A stretch of DNA of 64,000 nucleotides from Agromyces intestinalis. GTDB taxonomy: Bacteria; Actinomycetota; Actinomycetes; Actinomycetales; Microbacteriaceae. Positions 56,854 to 64,000 of this stretch are shown in pieces (positions within the stretch are counted from its first letter, which is position 1; every line of letters starts with the position of its first letter). A program made the position numbers and the translations under genes. The stretch lies in contig NZ_CP043505.1 in assembly GCF_008365295.1 (NCBI RefSeq), positions 3,534,001-3,598,000 of the forward strand, in the 5' to 3' direction. The notes beneath the pieces are model-generated. The model was given only the letters and a program-made list of their open reading frames with translations. It was not told the DNA's origin and did not search any database.

Positions 56854-56897
56854 GGAGGGGATGACGGGAATCGAACCCGCGTAATCAGTTTGGAAGA
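56854..56897. repeat. Proximal attachment-site copy within tRNA-Gly
   Basis: Identical over 44 bases to 52948-52991. It covers the 3' half of the intact tRNA-Gly plus two bases beyond its discriminator. Identity ends right after GGAAGA, where copy 1 continues AACTG and copy 2 continues CTGAG. Confidence 0.92.
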
Positions 56898-56926
56898 CTG
56901 AGGCTCTACCATTGAGCTACATCCCC
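56856..56926 (-). tRNA. tRNA-Gly (TCC)
   Basis: Minus-strand cloverleaf with acceptor GGGGATG/CATCCCC, short D-arm AGCTCAATGGTAGAGC, anticodon loop CTTCCAA giving TCC, and T-arm GCGGGTTCGATTCCCGT. No CCA is encoded. Its 3' half is the integration target of the adjacent island. Confidence 0.95.
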
Positions 56927-57026
56927 GAGGCCCGTTCTGGGCACCCGGATCATCGTAGTACAGACCGCGAGCGCGTCCCGACGACGAAGCGCCGCCTCGC
57001 ACGCGCTCCCACGCAAAGGGGAGTCG

Positions 57027-57401
57027 ATGAACGGACGAGAGCTGGTCGACGCGCTCGTCGCGACGATCAACGCCGGGAACGTGCCCGGCATGGACGAACT
57101 GTTCCACGAGGACGCGGTGATGGAGTGGCCGCAGTCGGGGGAGCGCATCGTCGGCGGCGACAACCGGCGGGCCGTCTACACGAGGTTCCCGCAGCTGCCG
57201 CACATCGAGGTGCGCTCCATCACCGGCGAGGGCGACCACTGGGTGATGCAGGGCACGCTCGACTACGGCGACGGCCTGCCGGTGCTCGGCGTGTTCGTCT
57301 TCGAGGTGCGCGACGGGCGCATCGCGAAGGAGGTCGCGTACTGGCCGGGCCCGTTCGAGGCGCCCGAGTGGCGCGCGCCGTGGGTGGAGCGCATGGCCTG
57401 A
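57027..57401 (+). CDS. NTF2/SnoaL-like family protein
   Basis: A 124-residue alpha+beta cone-fold protein of the SnoaL/NTF2-like superfamily: helix MNGRELVDALVATINAGNVP, then HEDAVMEWPQSGERIVGG, HWVMQGTLDYGDG and VFVFEVRDGRIAKEVAYWPG. Members range from isomerases to stress-associated ligand binders; a specific reaction cannot be assigned. Confidence 0.82.
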   Translation: MNGRELVDALVATINAGNVPGMDELFHEDAVMEWPQSGERIVGGDNRRAVYTRFPQLPHIEVRSITGEGDHWVMQGTLDYGDGLPVLGVFVFEVRDGRIAKEVAYWPGPFEAPEWRAPWVERMA

Positions 57402-57423
57402 GCCCGAGACGTCGTGACCGCGC

Positions 57424-60400
57424 TCAGCGCAGTTCGCCGATCGATCGCACCGTGCGCCGCGCGAGCCGCAGCTGGCGCTCGTAGGTCGCCGCGAGCACGA
57501 TGAGCAGCACGCCCGCGATCCCGAGCCACAGCCACCACCAGACGGCCTCGTAGAGCCAGGTGATCCACGGCCAGAGCTGCTGGACGGCGTGCACCAGCAG
57601 CACCGCGCCGCCGAACACGAACGGCGCCTGGAGCCGAAGCACGAGTCCGATCACGACGGATGCCACGGCGACGACGCCGAGCACGATGATGCGCCAGAGT
57701 TCGGGGCCGACGAAGTCGGCGATGAGCGGCGGTACGAGCAGCAGTGCGAGCCCGGCGCCGAGCGCGGGCCACGAGCGAAGCGCGGGGGTACGGTGCAGCC
57801 GCACCGCGCCGGTGATGATCAGCGCCGAACCGAGCGGCGCGACGACGAGGTCGTACGGGTCGACGGCACCCACGGCGAGCGCGGTCACGGCGATGAGCGT
57901 CGCGAGCCCGAATGCGACCCACTCGAGCGCAGCTCCGACGAGCGGGGGCCGCGAGACCACGATGGCGAGCACGTGCACGAGGGCGAGCGCGCCCACGACG
58001 ATGCCGGCGCGCACCGACTGGTCGCCGCCGCGAGCGATCTCGAGCCAGCTCGGGACGACCGCCAGCGTCGTCGATGCGGCGAGCACCCAGGCGCCGAGAC
58101 GTTCGGGCCGCGCCGGATCGCGTGCCCACGCGGCTGCCGTCCACACGCCGACGGCGAATCCGAAGAGCGACCAGACCTCGAACGGCAGGCCGCCCGATGC
58201 CGCGCCGATGGCGACCGCGCTGCCCCGCACCGCCGCGGCGAGCGCGGCCGCGCCCCACCCGGTGAGCGTCGCGATGAGTCGTGCGGGAACCCCCGCGGCC
58301 GTATCGGGCAGGAACGGCGCCGCGATCGCGACGACCGCGCCCGCGAGCACGACGACGAGGGTGCGCAGCTCGCTCTCGCCGGCTGCGGCGGCGCTCGGCA
58401 GTGCGGCGACGGCGGCGGCCGAGGCGATGAGCGCGGTGCGGCCGGAGGCGAGGCGCCGATCGCCCGCGGGCCGCCGCCAGGCGATGAGGCCGGCCGCGAT
58501 GAGCAGGGCGGCCGCGAGCGAGAGCGTGTACGGCTCGAGGACGTCGACGGATGCCTCGCCCAGCCACGACCACACGGCGGCGATGCCGATCGGCAGGCTC
58601 GCCCACGAGACGTGGCGCGTGGGCGAGGTGCCGCCGATCGGGTCGCCGCTCGCGGCGGCGATGAGGATCGGCACGGGCACCAGGATGAGCAGGGCGGGCC
58701 ACGTCGAGAGTGCGGCGACGGATGCCGCGACGACGAGCACCCCGACGAGCCCGGTCGCGCCGGACCAGATGTTGCGCGTGAGCGGTGTCGCACGTCCGGC
58801 GAGCACCAGCCCCGCGGCGGCGGTGAGCAGCACCGCACCCGCGACGACGATCGCGTGCTCGAGATCGAGCGCCTCGGCGATCGACCAGGCGGTGAGCGCG
58901 ATGAGCAGAGGAGTGCCGACGGCCGCGACCGCTCGCGTCCACTCCGGTCGTCCGGTCGCGACCACGACCGCTCCGGCGACCGTCGCCGCCGAGGCGGCAA
59001 ACCACCCGAGTTCGCCGGCGACCGTCGTGAGCGCGCCGACGGCCGAGGCGGCGAGGAAGACCGGCAGCGCGATGCCGCGGTCGGCGCCGGTCAGGCGGGG
59101 CGCGTAGGCGGCGGCGACCGCCAGCGCCGCGCCGACGAGTGCGAGCCAGATTCCGCCGTGCGCCCACGGCCCGTCGAGCCGGGCGCCGGCCGCAGCGAGC
59201 CAGATCGGCGCGGTCGCGGAGAGCGCGATGGCGAGCACCGCGGCGACGCCCACGTGCAGCGCGCCGACCACCGGCGCCGCGGTCGCCGGCCAGATGCGTG
59301 CGGCGAGCACGCGCCCGGCGATCGCGGTCACGATGACGATGAGAACGACCCAGGGCCACACCGCGGCACTGGGCAGCGCGCTCGGCACCGCCAGCGCGGC
59401 GGCGAGCGGGCCGCCCGTGGCGACCGTGCCGAGCAGGCCCGAGATCGGCAGTGCGCGCAGGCCGGGGGCGATCGCGAGCCCGATCACCCCGAGCACGACG
59501 AGCGCGGCCGCGACCAGGAGCACGGTGGGCAGTGACACGGCGCCGACGAGGGCGGCTGCGGCGATCGCGGCGATCGCCGCAGCACCGAGTCCGCGGAATC
59601 GGCGCACGATCGCCAGCACGGTCGCCGTCACGGCGGCGAGTGCGACGAGCGCGAGGGCGGCCGACCACCCCGGGATGCCGAAGGCGGCGAGCACGCCGTC
59701 CGAGGCGGCGGCCGAGTTCGGCGCGTCGGTCGCGCTCGCGGTGAAGGCCGGACCGGGGAGCCCTGCGGCCGCGATCAGGGCGATGCCGGTGAGCGCACCC
59801 GGTAGGGCCGCCAGGAGCGTGACGCCGGATGCCGCGGCGAGTGCGGCGATCGTGTCGCTGCGCGCCGCGCGGCGAACGGCGGCCGCCCCGATCACCGCGA
59901 CCACCCCGGCGAGCGCCGGCGCCGCCCACGAGCCGACCTCGCCGGTGGTCTCCATGGCGATCGCGCTGGCGAGGGCGAGGGCCGCCGCAGCGGCACCGAC
60001 GCCGGCGAAGGCCGCCGACCACGGGGACAGCGCTCGTCCGCGACCGACGACGGCCCACAGCACGGCGCTGGTCGCCGAGACGGCGAGGAACGCCCAGCCC
60101 GCTCCGACGACGACATCGGGCAGTGCCCGCGCCGCGACGCAGAACGCCGTCGCGAGCCCGACCGACCCGGCGATGCGCGAGGCGAGCGCCTCGCCCGAAC
60201 GCCGGCGGGCAGCGATGCCCACGCCGACGACCGCGGCGCCGAGGCTGCCCAGCCACCACCCCGTCGCCCCGCCGTCGACGGCGAGGCCGAGCGCCCACGC
60301 CGCGGCCGGGGCGAGCAGCGCCGCGGCGAATCCGGCGGCGCGCAGCCCGCTGATGCGCGCGACCACGCCGAGCACGACGGCGAGCACTGCGAACGCGATG

Positions 60401-61173
60401 CCGGTGTAGAGCGCCGCGTCCAGGCGGTCGCTGCCGAACAGCGCGTTCGCGCGCACGATCCAGACATCGAGCAGCAGCAGGACGACGGCGACGGATGCCA
60501 CGCCCTCCGCGGTGCCGGGCAGGCGCCCGCGCCGCAGCAGCACGGCCACGCCCAGCACGACCGCGCTGCCCGCCGCGATGATGATCGATCGCACCTCGAG
60601 GCTCGCCACCAGGTAGGCGACGAGCAGGAACACGATCGCCGTCACCGAGACGAGCACCACGCCGAGGGTGAGCAGCAGCACCTGCACGCCCGATCGCTTC
60701 GGTCGCGCGGGTCCGGATGCCACGCCTGCCGCCGGGGCATCGAGCGGCGGCAGCGGCGCCGGCGGAGCATCCGCCACCGGCATCCCCGTGTCGGGCACCG
60801 TCGCAGCCGAAGCGACCGGCGCAACGGGAGCGGCAGCCGGCGCAACGGGCGCAGCGGATGCGACCGGTGCGGCTGCGGCGACGCGTGCGACCGGCCCAGC
60901 CTGCGCGGCGGAGGCGGCCGCACGCTCGGCCTGCGCCGCTCGCATGCGCGTGATCACCCCCTGGCGTTCGCGCTCGGCCTCGGCCACCGCCCGACCGTGC
61001 GCGGCCAGGTCCGCGCCGTCCGGCGCGGCGAGATCGAGTCCGCAGACCGTGCACACGGCCGAGCCGAGCGGTGCGAAGCACGCAGGGCACCGCGAGGTGT
61101 CGAGGAACCACGAGGGATCGGCGGGCCAACGGCGCAGGTCGCCCGCGGGTGCGGCGGCGGATCGGTCGGTCAT
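57424..61173 (-). CDS. Giant polytopic membrane protein (SCO7613-like)
   Basis: A 1249-residue protein. A zinc ribbon (C29, C32, C41, C44 in CPACFAPLGSAVCTVCG) opens the chain, followed by a coiled-coil-like RERQGVITRMRAAQAERAAA segment and an Ala/Pro linker to about residue 160. The rest is roughly thirty or more hydrophobic segments in short-loop pairs to the C-terminus. It resembles the SCO7613 C-terminal-domain family of actinobacteria, function unknown. ATG 61173 is chosen because the zinc ribbon follows; the frame extends about 30 codons upstream without conserved features. Many overlapping open frames here are GC-driven shadows. Confidence 0.82.
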   Translation of the reverse strand: MTDRSAAAPAGDLRRWPADPSWFLDTSRCPACFAPLGSAVCTVCGLDLAAPDGADLAAHGRAVAEAERERQGVITRMRAAQAERAAASAAQAGPVARVAAAAPVASAAPVAPAAAPVAPVASAATVPDTGMPVADAPPAPLPPLDAPAAGVASGPARPKRSGVQVLLLTLGVVLVSVTAIVFLLVAYLVASLEVRSIIIAAGSAVVLGVAVLLRRGRLPGTAEGVASVAVVLLLLDVWIVRANALFGSDRLDAALYTGIAFAVLAVVLGVVARISGLRAAGFAAALLAPAAAWALGLAVDGGATGWWLGSLGAAVVGVGIAARRRSGEALASRIAGSVGLATAFCVAARALPDVVVGAGWAFLAVSATSAVLWAVVGRGRALSPWSAAFAGVGAAAAALALASAIAMETTGEVGSWAAPALAGVVAVIGAAAVRRAARSDTIAALAAASGVTLLAALPGALTGIALIAAAGLPGPAFTASATDAPNSAAASDGVLAAFGIPGWSAALALVALAAVTATVLAIVRRFRGLGAAAIAAIAAAALVGAVSLPTVLLVAAALVVLGVIGLAIAPGLRALPISGLLGTVATGGPLAAALAVPSALPSAAVWPWVVLIVIVTAIAGRVLAARIWPATAAPVVGALHVGVAAVLAIALSATAPIWLAAAGARLDGPWAHGGIWLALVGAALAVAAAYAPRLTGADRGIALPVFLAASAVGALTTVAGELGWFAASAATVAGAVVVATGRPEWTRAVAAVGTPLLIALTAWSIAEALDLEHAIVVAGAVLLTAAAGLVLAGRATPLTRNIWSGATGLVGVLVVAASVAALSTWPALLILVPVPILIAAASGDPIGGTSPTRHVSWASLPIGIAAVWSWLGEASVDVLEPYTLSLAAALLIAAGLIAWRRPAGDRRLASGRTALIASAAAVAALPSAAAAGESELRTLVVVLAGAVVAIAAPFLPDTAAGVPARLIATLTGWGAAALAAAVRGSAVAIGAASGGLPFEVWSLFGFAVGVWTAAAWARDPARPERLGAWVLAASTTLAVVPSWLEIARGGDQSVRAGIVVGALALVHVLAIVVSRPPLVGAALEWVAFGLATLIAVTALAVGAVDPYDLVVAPLGSALIITGAVRLHRTPALRSWPALGAGLALLLVPPLIADFVGPELWRIIVLGVVAVASVVIGLVLRLQAPFVFGGAVLLVHAVQQLWPWITWLYEAVWWWLWLGIAGVLLIVLAATYERQLRLARRTVRSIGELR

Positions 61174-61370
61174 GCGCACACTCTGCCAGTCGCGCCCGTC
61201 CGTGTGTCGAGTCATCCACATCGAGGCGATGCGTGTCGCACCCCGAGACGGTACGTGTCGCACTCAGATCGAGCGCACCGGGCGGTGCAGTAGACTTTCG
61301 GGGGTCCATCCCGCATTCGGCGCGCTCCGGCGTGCCCACGCGGCGTGGCCTGCGAGTTGAGTCAGCGACT
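61174..61370. other. Divergent promoter region before tRNA-Pro
   Basis: About 200 bases between the divergent membrane-protein gene and tRNA-Pro; no gene is seen. TAGACTTTCG near 61290 may be part of a promoter for the tRNA-Pro/tig transcript, but the assignment is weak. Confidence 0.3.
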
Positions 61371-61445
61371 CGGGGCGTAGCTCAGCTTGGCTAGAGCGCC
61401 CGCTTTGGGAGCGGGAGGTCGCAGGTTCGAATCCTGTCGCCCCGA
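61371..61445 (+). tRNA. tRNA-Pro (TGG)
   Basis: Cloverleaf with acceptor CGGGGCG/CGCCCCG, D-arm AGCTCAGCTTGGCTAGAGC, anticodon arm CCCGC-TTTGGGA-GCGGG giving TGG, and T-arm GCAGGTTCGAATCCTGT. Discriminator A; no CCA encoded. It lies 49 bases upstream of tig. Confidence 0.95.
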
Positions 61446-61494
61446 CGAGTCGACCGGCTCGACACGAACTTTTCCATCGAACAGGAGATCCTCC

Positions 61495-62907
61495 ATGCCG
61501 ACCACCTCGGTCGAGAAGCTCAGCCCCACCCGTGCGAAGCTCACCATCTCGGTGACGCCCGAGGAGCTGAAGCCGAGCATCGCGCACGCGTACGAGCACA
61601 TCGCCGAGCAGATCAACGTGCCCGGCTTCCGCAAGGGCAAGGTGCCCGCGCCCGTCATCGACCAGCGGGTCGGCAAGGCCGCGGTGCTCGAGCACGCGGT
61701 CAACGAGGGTCTCGACGGCTTCTACCGTGCCGCCGTCGCCGAGCACGAGCTGCGCCCCCTGGGCCGCCCCGAGGCCGACATCGTCGAGTGGCCGAACGAG
61801 AAGGACTTCTCGGGCGACCTGCTGCTCGCGATCGAGGTCGACGTGCGTCCCGAGGTCGAGCTGCCCTCCTACGACGGCATCGAGATCACCGTCGACGACG
61901 CGGTCGCCGGCGACGACGACGTGAACGCCGAGCTCGAGCGCCTGCGCAGCCGCTTCGGCACGCTCATCACCGTCGACCGCCCGGCCAAGGCCGGCGACTT
62001 CGTCACGCTCGACCTGGTCGCCGTGATCGACGGCACCGAGGTCGACACCGCCAAGGGCATCTCGTACGAGCTCGGTTCGGGCGAGCTGCTCGAGGGCATC
62101 GACGACGCCATCGACTCGCTCACCGCGGGTGAGACCACGACCTTCGCCTCGAAGCTGCTCGGCGGCGACCACGAGGGCGAGACGGCCGAGATCACCGTGA
62201 CCGTCGAGGCCGTGAAGGAGCGCGAGCTTCCCGAGGCCGACGACGACTTCGCACAGATCGCGAGCGAGTTCGACACCCTCGCCGAGCTCACCGAGAGCCT
62301 GAAGGAGCAGGTCGCGCGCACCAAGACGTTCGGTCAGGGCACCCAGGCCCGCGATCTGCTCGTCGACAAGCTCCTCGAGCTCGTCGAGGTGCCGGTCGCC
62401 GACTCCGTCATCGAGGACGAGGTGCACCGCCACCTCGAGAGCGAGGGTCGCCTCGAGGACGACGAGCACCGCGCCGAGGTCACCGAGGCGAGCACCAAGG
62501 CCTTCAAGACCCAGATCGTGCTCGATGCGATCGCCGAGGCCGAGGGCGTGAAGGTCAGCCAGGACGAGCTCACCCAGTACCTCGTTCAGGGTGCCGCCCA
62601 GTATGGAATGGACCCGAACGAGTTCGTCCAGGTCCTCAGCCAGAACGGCCAGATCCCCGCCATGGTCGGCGAGGTCGCGCGCAACAAGGCGCTCGCGATC
62701 GCGCTCGGCAAGGCCAAGGTGGCGGATGCCTCGGGCAACGCCGTCGACCTGTCGGAGTTCACCGCCGTCGCCGGCGATGACGAGCCCGAGGCCGCCGAGT
62801 CGGTCCAGGACGAGGTCGTCGAGACGGCGGCCGAGACCGAGCCCGCCGAGGAAGCTCCCAAGAAGCCGGCGCGCAAGCGCGCGGCCAAGAAGGCTGACGC
62901 CGAGTAG
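61495..62907 (+). CDS. tig: Trigger factor
   Basis: A 470-residue ribosome-associated chaperone and prolyl isomerase. The ribosome-docking signature [12 protein letters not shown] lies at residues 44-55, the FKBP-type PPIase domain at about 150-235 ([16 protein letters not shown]) and the helical substrate cradle through about 420. It ends in an acidic then Lys-rich tail ([15 protein letters not shown]). ATG 61495 has AGGAG 10 bases upstream; the frame running back through tRNA-Pro is rejected. Followed by a terminator hairpin. Confidence 0.96.
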   Translation: MPTTSVEKLSPTRAKLTISVTPEELKPSIAHAYEHIAEQINVPGFRKGKVPAPVIDQRVGKAAVLEHAVNEGLDGFYRAAVAEHELRPLGRPEADIVEWPNEKDFSGDLLLAIEVDVRPEVELPSYDGIEITVDDAVAGDDDVNAELERLRSRFGTLITVDRPAKAGDFVTLDLVAVIDGTEVDTAKGISYELGSGELLEGIDDAIDSLTAGETTTFASKLLGGDHEGETAEITVTVEAVKERELPEADDDFAQIASEFDTLAELTESLKEQVARTKTFGQGTQARDLLVDKLLELVEVPVADSVIEDEVHRHLESEGRLEDDEHRAEVTEASTKAFKTQIVLDAIAEAEGVKVSQDELTQYLVQGAAQYGMDPNEFVQVLSQNGQIPAMVGEVARNKALAIALGKAKVADASGNAVDLSEFTAVAGDDEPEAAESVQDEVVETAAETEPAEEAPKKPARKRAAKKADAE

Positions 62908-62926
62908 GCTCGAGCACGACCGCGCA

Positions 62927-62957
62927 GAAGGGCCGGATGCCTCGCATCCGGCCCTTC
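62927..62957. terminator. Hairpin terminator after tig
   Basis: GAAGGGCCGGATGC (62927-62940) and GCATCCGGCCCTTC (62944-62957) form a perfect 14-bp stem with loop CTC, 19 bases after the tig stop. Confidence 0.85.
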
Positions 62958-62999
62958 CGCATCCCCACCCGATCACCACGCCACCGAGAGGCCGAGCCC

Positions 63000-63548
63000 A
63001 TGACGACCGACGACTGGGAACAGCGCATCGACGAGGTCTGGCGCCTCGCGGCGGGATCACTCGTCGACGACGAGGTGATCGCCCGGATCGACGCGATCGC
63101 TGCCGAACGCGGCGACGACGACGCCCGGGCCGTCTTCGAGCGGGCGGGCGCACGCGACTCCGCCGGCCGCCCCGACGAGGCCGTGCCGCTGTACCGGCGC
63201 TCGCTCGAGCTCGGCCTCGATGACGAGCACCGGCCGCAGGCGATCGTGCAGTTGGCCAGTAGCATCCGCAACCTCGGCGACGTCGACGAGGCGCTGCGGC
63301 TCATCGAGGCCGAGCACCGCGACCACCCCGAGGCCCCGTACCGCGACGAGGTGGCGGCTTTCCTCGCGCTGGTGCTCGTGAGCGCGGGCGACGCCCGCCG
63401 TGGGGCATCCGTCGCGCTGACGGCGCTGGCACCGCACCTGCGCCGCTACACGCGGTCGGTGACGGCGTACGCGGCCGACCTCCTCGCCGCCGACGAGTCG
63501 TCGTCCGAGCAGGGTCCCGACGCGTCATCCGACGCGTCATCCGCCTAG
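63000..63548 (+). CDS. TPR-like helical repeat protein
   Basis: A 182-residue protein with tetratricopeptide-type helix pairs: [20 protein letters not shown] followed by LYRRSLELG, and [20 protein letters not shown] followed by [11 protein letters not shown]. It matches the small tetratricopeptide proteins found next to tig/clpP in Microbacteriaceae. Likely a protein-protein adaptor. ATG 63000 ([17 protein letters not shown]) is chosen because the frame extension upstream would include the terminator hairpin. The C-terminal Ser/Asp tail contains a short DASSDASS duplication. Confidence 0.8.
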   Translation: MTTDDWEQRIDEVWRLAAGSLVDDEVIARIDAIAAERGDDDARAVFERAGARDSAGRPDEAVPLYRRSLELGLDDEHRPQAIVQLASSIRNLGDVDEALRLIEAEHRDHPEAPYRDEVAAFLALVLVSAGDARRGASVALTALAPHLRRYTRSVTAYAADLLAADESSSEQGPDASSDASSA

Positions 63549-63622
63549 GGCGAACAGCCCCGTTCGCGCGTGTTGCACCGGATAGATTCGATTCAACGCG
63601 ACAACGAAACGGAGCGACATCC

Positions 63623-64000
63623 ATGGCCGAACCGACACTGCAGCCCAGTGTGTTCGATCGACTGCTGAAGGACCGCATCATCTGGCTCGGTTCCGAGGTG
63701 CGCGATGACAACGCGAACGAGATCGCCGCGAAGCTGCTGCTCCTCGCTGCGGAAGACCCGAAGAAGGACATCTACCTCTACATCAACTCGCCGGGTGGCT
63801 CGATCACGGCCGGCATGGCGATCTACGACACCATGCAGTTCGTGCCGAACGACATCGTCACCGTCGGCATCGGCATGGCCGCCTCGATGGGTCAGCTGCT
63901 GCTCACCGCGGGCACCAAGGGCAAGCGATACATCACCCCGAACGCACGCGTCCTGCTGCACCAGCCGCACGGCGGGTTCGGCGGCACCGCGAGCGACATC
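63623..64000 (+). CDS. clpP: ATP-dependent Clp protease proteolytic subunit (partial, runs off the edge)
   Basis: The first 126 residues of a ClpP serine protease. Catalytic Ser88 in [11 protein letters not shown] and His113 in [11 protein letters not shown] are present; the Asp lies beyond the window end. [20 protein letters not shown] is the typical N-terminus of an actinobacterial ClpP. Actinobacteria usually carry two adjacent clpP genes forming a mixed tetradecamer, so a second copy is expected to the right. Confidence 0.95.
   Translation, partial: MAEPTLQPSVFDRLLKDRIIWLGSEVRDDNANEIAAKLLLLAAEDPKKDIYLYINSPGGSITAGMAIYDTMQFVPNDIVTVGIGMAASMGQLLLTAGTKGKRYITPNARVLLHQPHGGFGGTASDI

Larger units (their letters stand above)
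52948..56897. mobile_element. Small genomic island inserted at tRNA-Gly(TCC)
   Basis: Bounded by 44-bp perfect direct repeats of the tRNA-Gly 3' half. The interior has visibly more A/T-ending codons than flanking genes. Contents: an intergenic entry region, a three-gene DUF5343/HEPN/EVE-DUF3883 operon and a 5'-truncated IS481-like transposase. No tyrosine or serine integrase is present, so the island is either decayed or mobilised in trans. Nearby genes on both sides are ordinary core genes. Confidence 0.85.

Noticed and set aside
57263-61339. A very long minus-strand open frame (about 1358 codons) overlapping the giant membrane protein gene in another frame
   Set aside because: The translation is Arg/Gly/Ala-rich low complexity without hydrophobic or domain pattern. 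The alternative frame gives a coherent zinc ribbon and membrane helices, so this is a GC-driven shadow.
63516-63547. Duplicated GACGCGTCATCC near the end of the TPR gene as an attachment site
   Set aside because: It is a short in-frame duplication encoding Asp-Ala-Ser-Ser repeats in a disordered tail, with no element attached.

Overview
The window is high-GC, gene-dense actinobacterial DNA. Start codons are often GTG, genes overlap by 4 bases (GTGA or ATGA), and tRNAs mostly lack an encoded CCA. The neighbourhoods ligA-gatCAB, orn next to tRNA genes, and tRNA-Pro-tig-TPR-clpP, with a DUF6993-type lipoprotein and a SCO7613-like membrane protein, point to Microbacteriaceae (Agromyces or a close relative). 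That placement is inferred from gene content; no database search was run.

Layout. 0.1-8 kb: NAD-dependent DNA ligase, a Tat-exported phosphoesterase and the GatCAB amidotransferase. 8-14 kb: DNA polymerase IV, a YtfJ-like protein, then a TPP riboswitch controlling a YkoEDC-type ECF thiamine-precursor transporter, with a small P-loop kinase as the coupled last gene. 14-18 kb: a penicillin-binding-protein-like pseudoenzyme, a zincin, tRNA-His, oligoribonuclease, tRNA-Arg, the remnant of a cation:proton antiporter, and NadE. 18-28 kb: small membrane and hypothetical proteins, an aldo/keto reductase, a 17-bp tandem repeat, an SSB paralogue, a lipoprotein, the ABC-F protein EttA, two thioesterases, a DUF2231/Rieske pair and an FAD dehydrogenase. 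26.7-36.6 kb: a long leftward run (ABC exporter, histidine kinase, LuxR regulator, aminopeptidase N, MscS channel, truncated haemoglobin, FAD dehydrogenase). 36.7-47.5 kb: a second aminopeptidase N, RpiB, Nei, a PaiB-like protein, an amidohydrolase, a multicopper oxidase overlapping a second two-component system, and Dps. 47.6-52.8 kb: a one-protein kinase/regulator fusion and an aldolase-HAD-DhaL-DhaK operon.

The most unusual segment is 52,948-56,897. A 44-bp perfect direct repeat of the 3' half of tRNA-Gly(TCC) brackets about 3.9 kb whose codon use looks less GC-biased than the flanks. It carries a tight three-gene operon: a DUF5343-like protein, a HEPN-domain protein with an RxxxxH motif, and a fusion of a PUA/EVE-like domain with a DUF3883 PD-(D/E)XK nuclease. 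A 5'-truncated IS481-like transposase follows, and no integrase is visible. I read this as a small defence island holding a candidate, possibly undescribed, anti-phage system.

56.9-64 kb returns to core genes: an NTF2-like protein, a 1249-residue membrane protein, tRNA-Pro, trigger factor, a TPR protein, and the start of clpP, which runs off the right edge.
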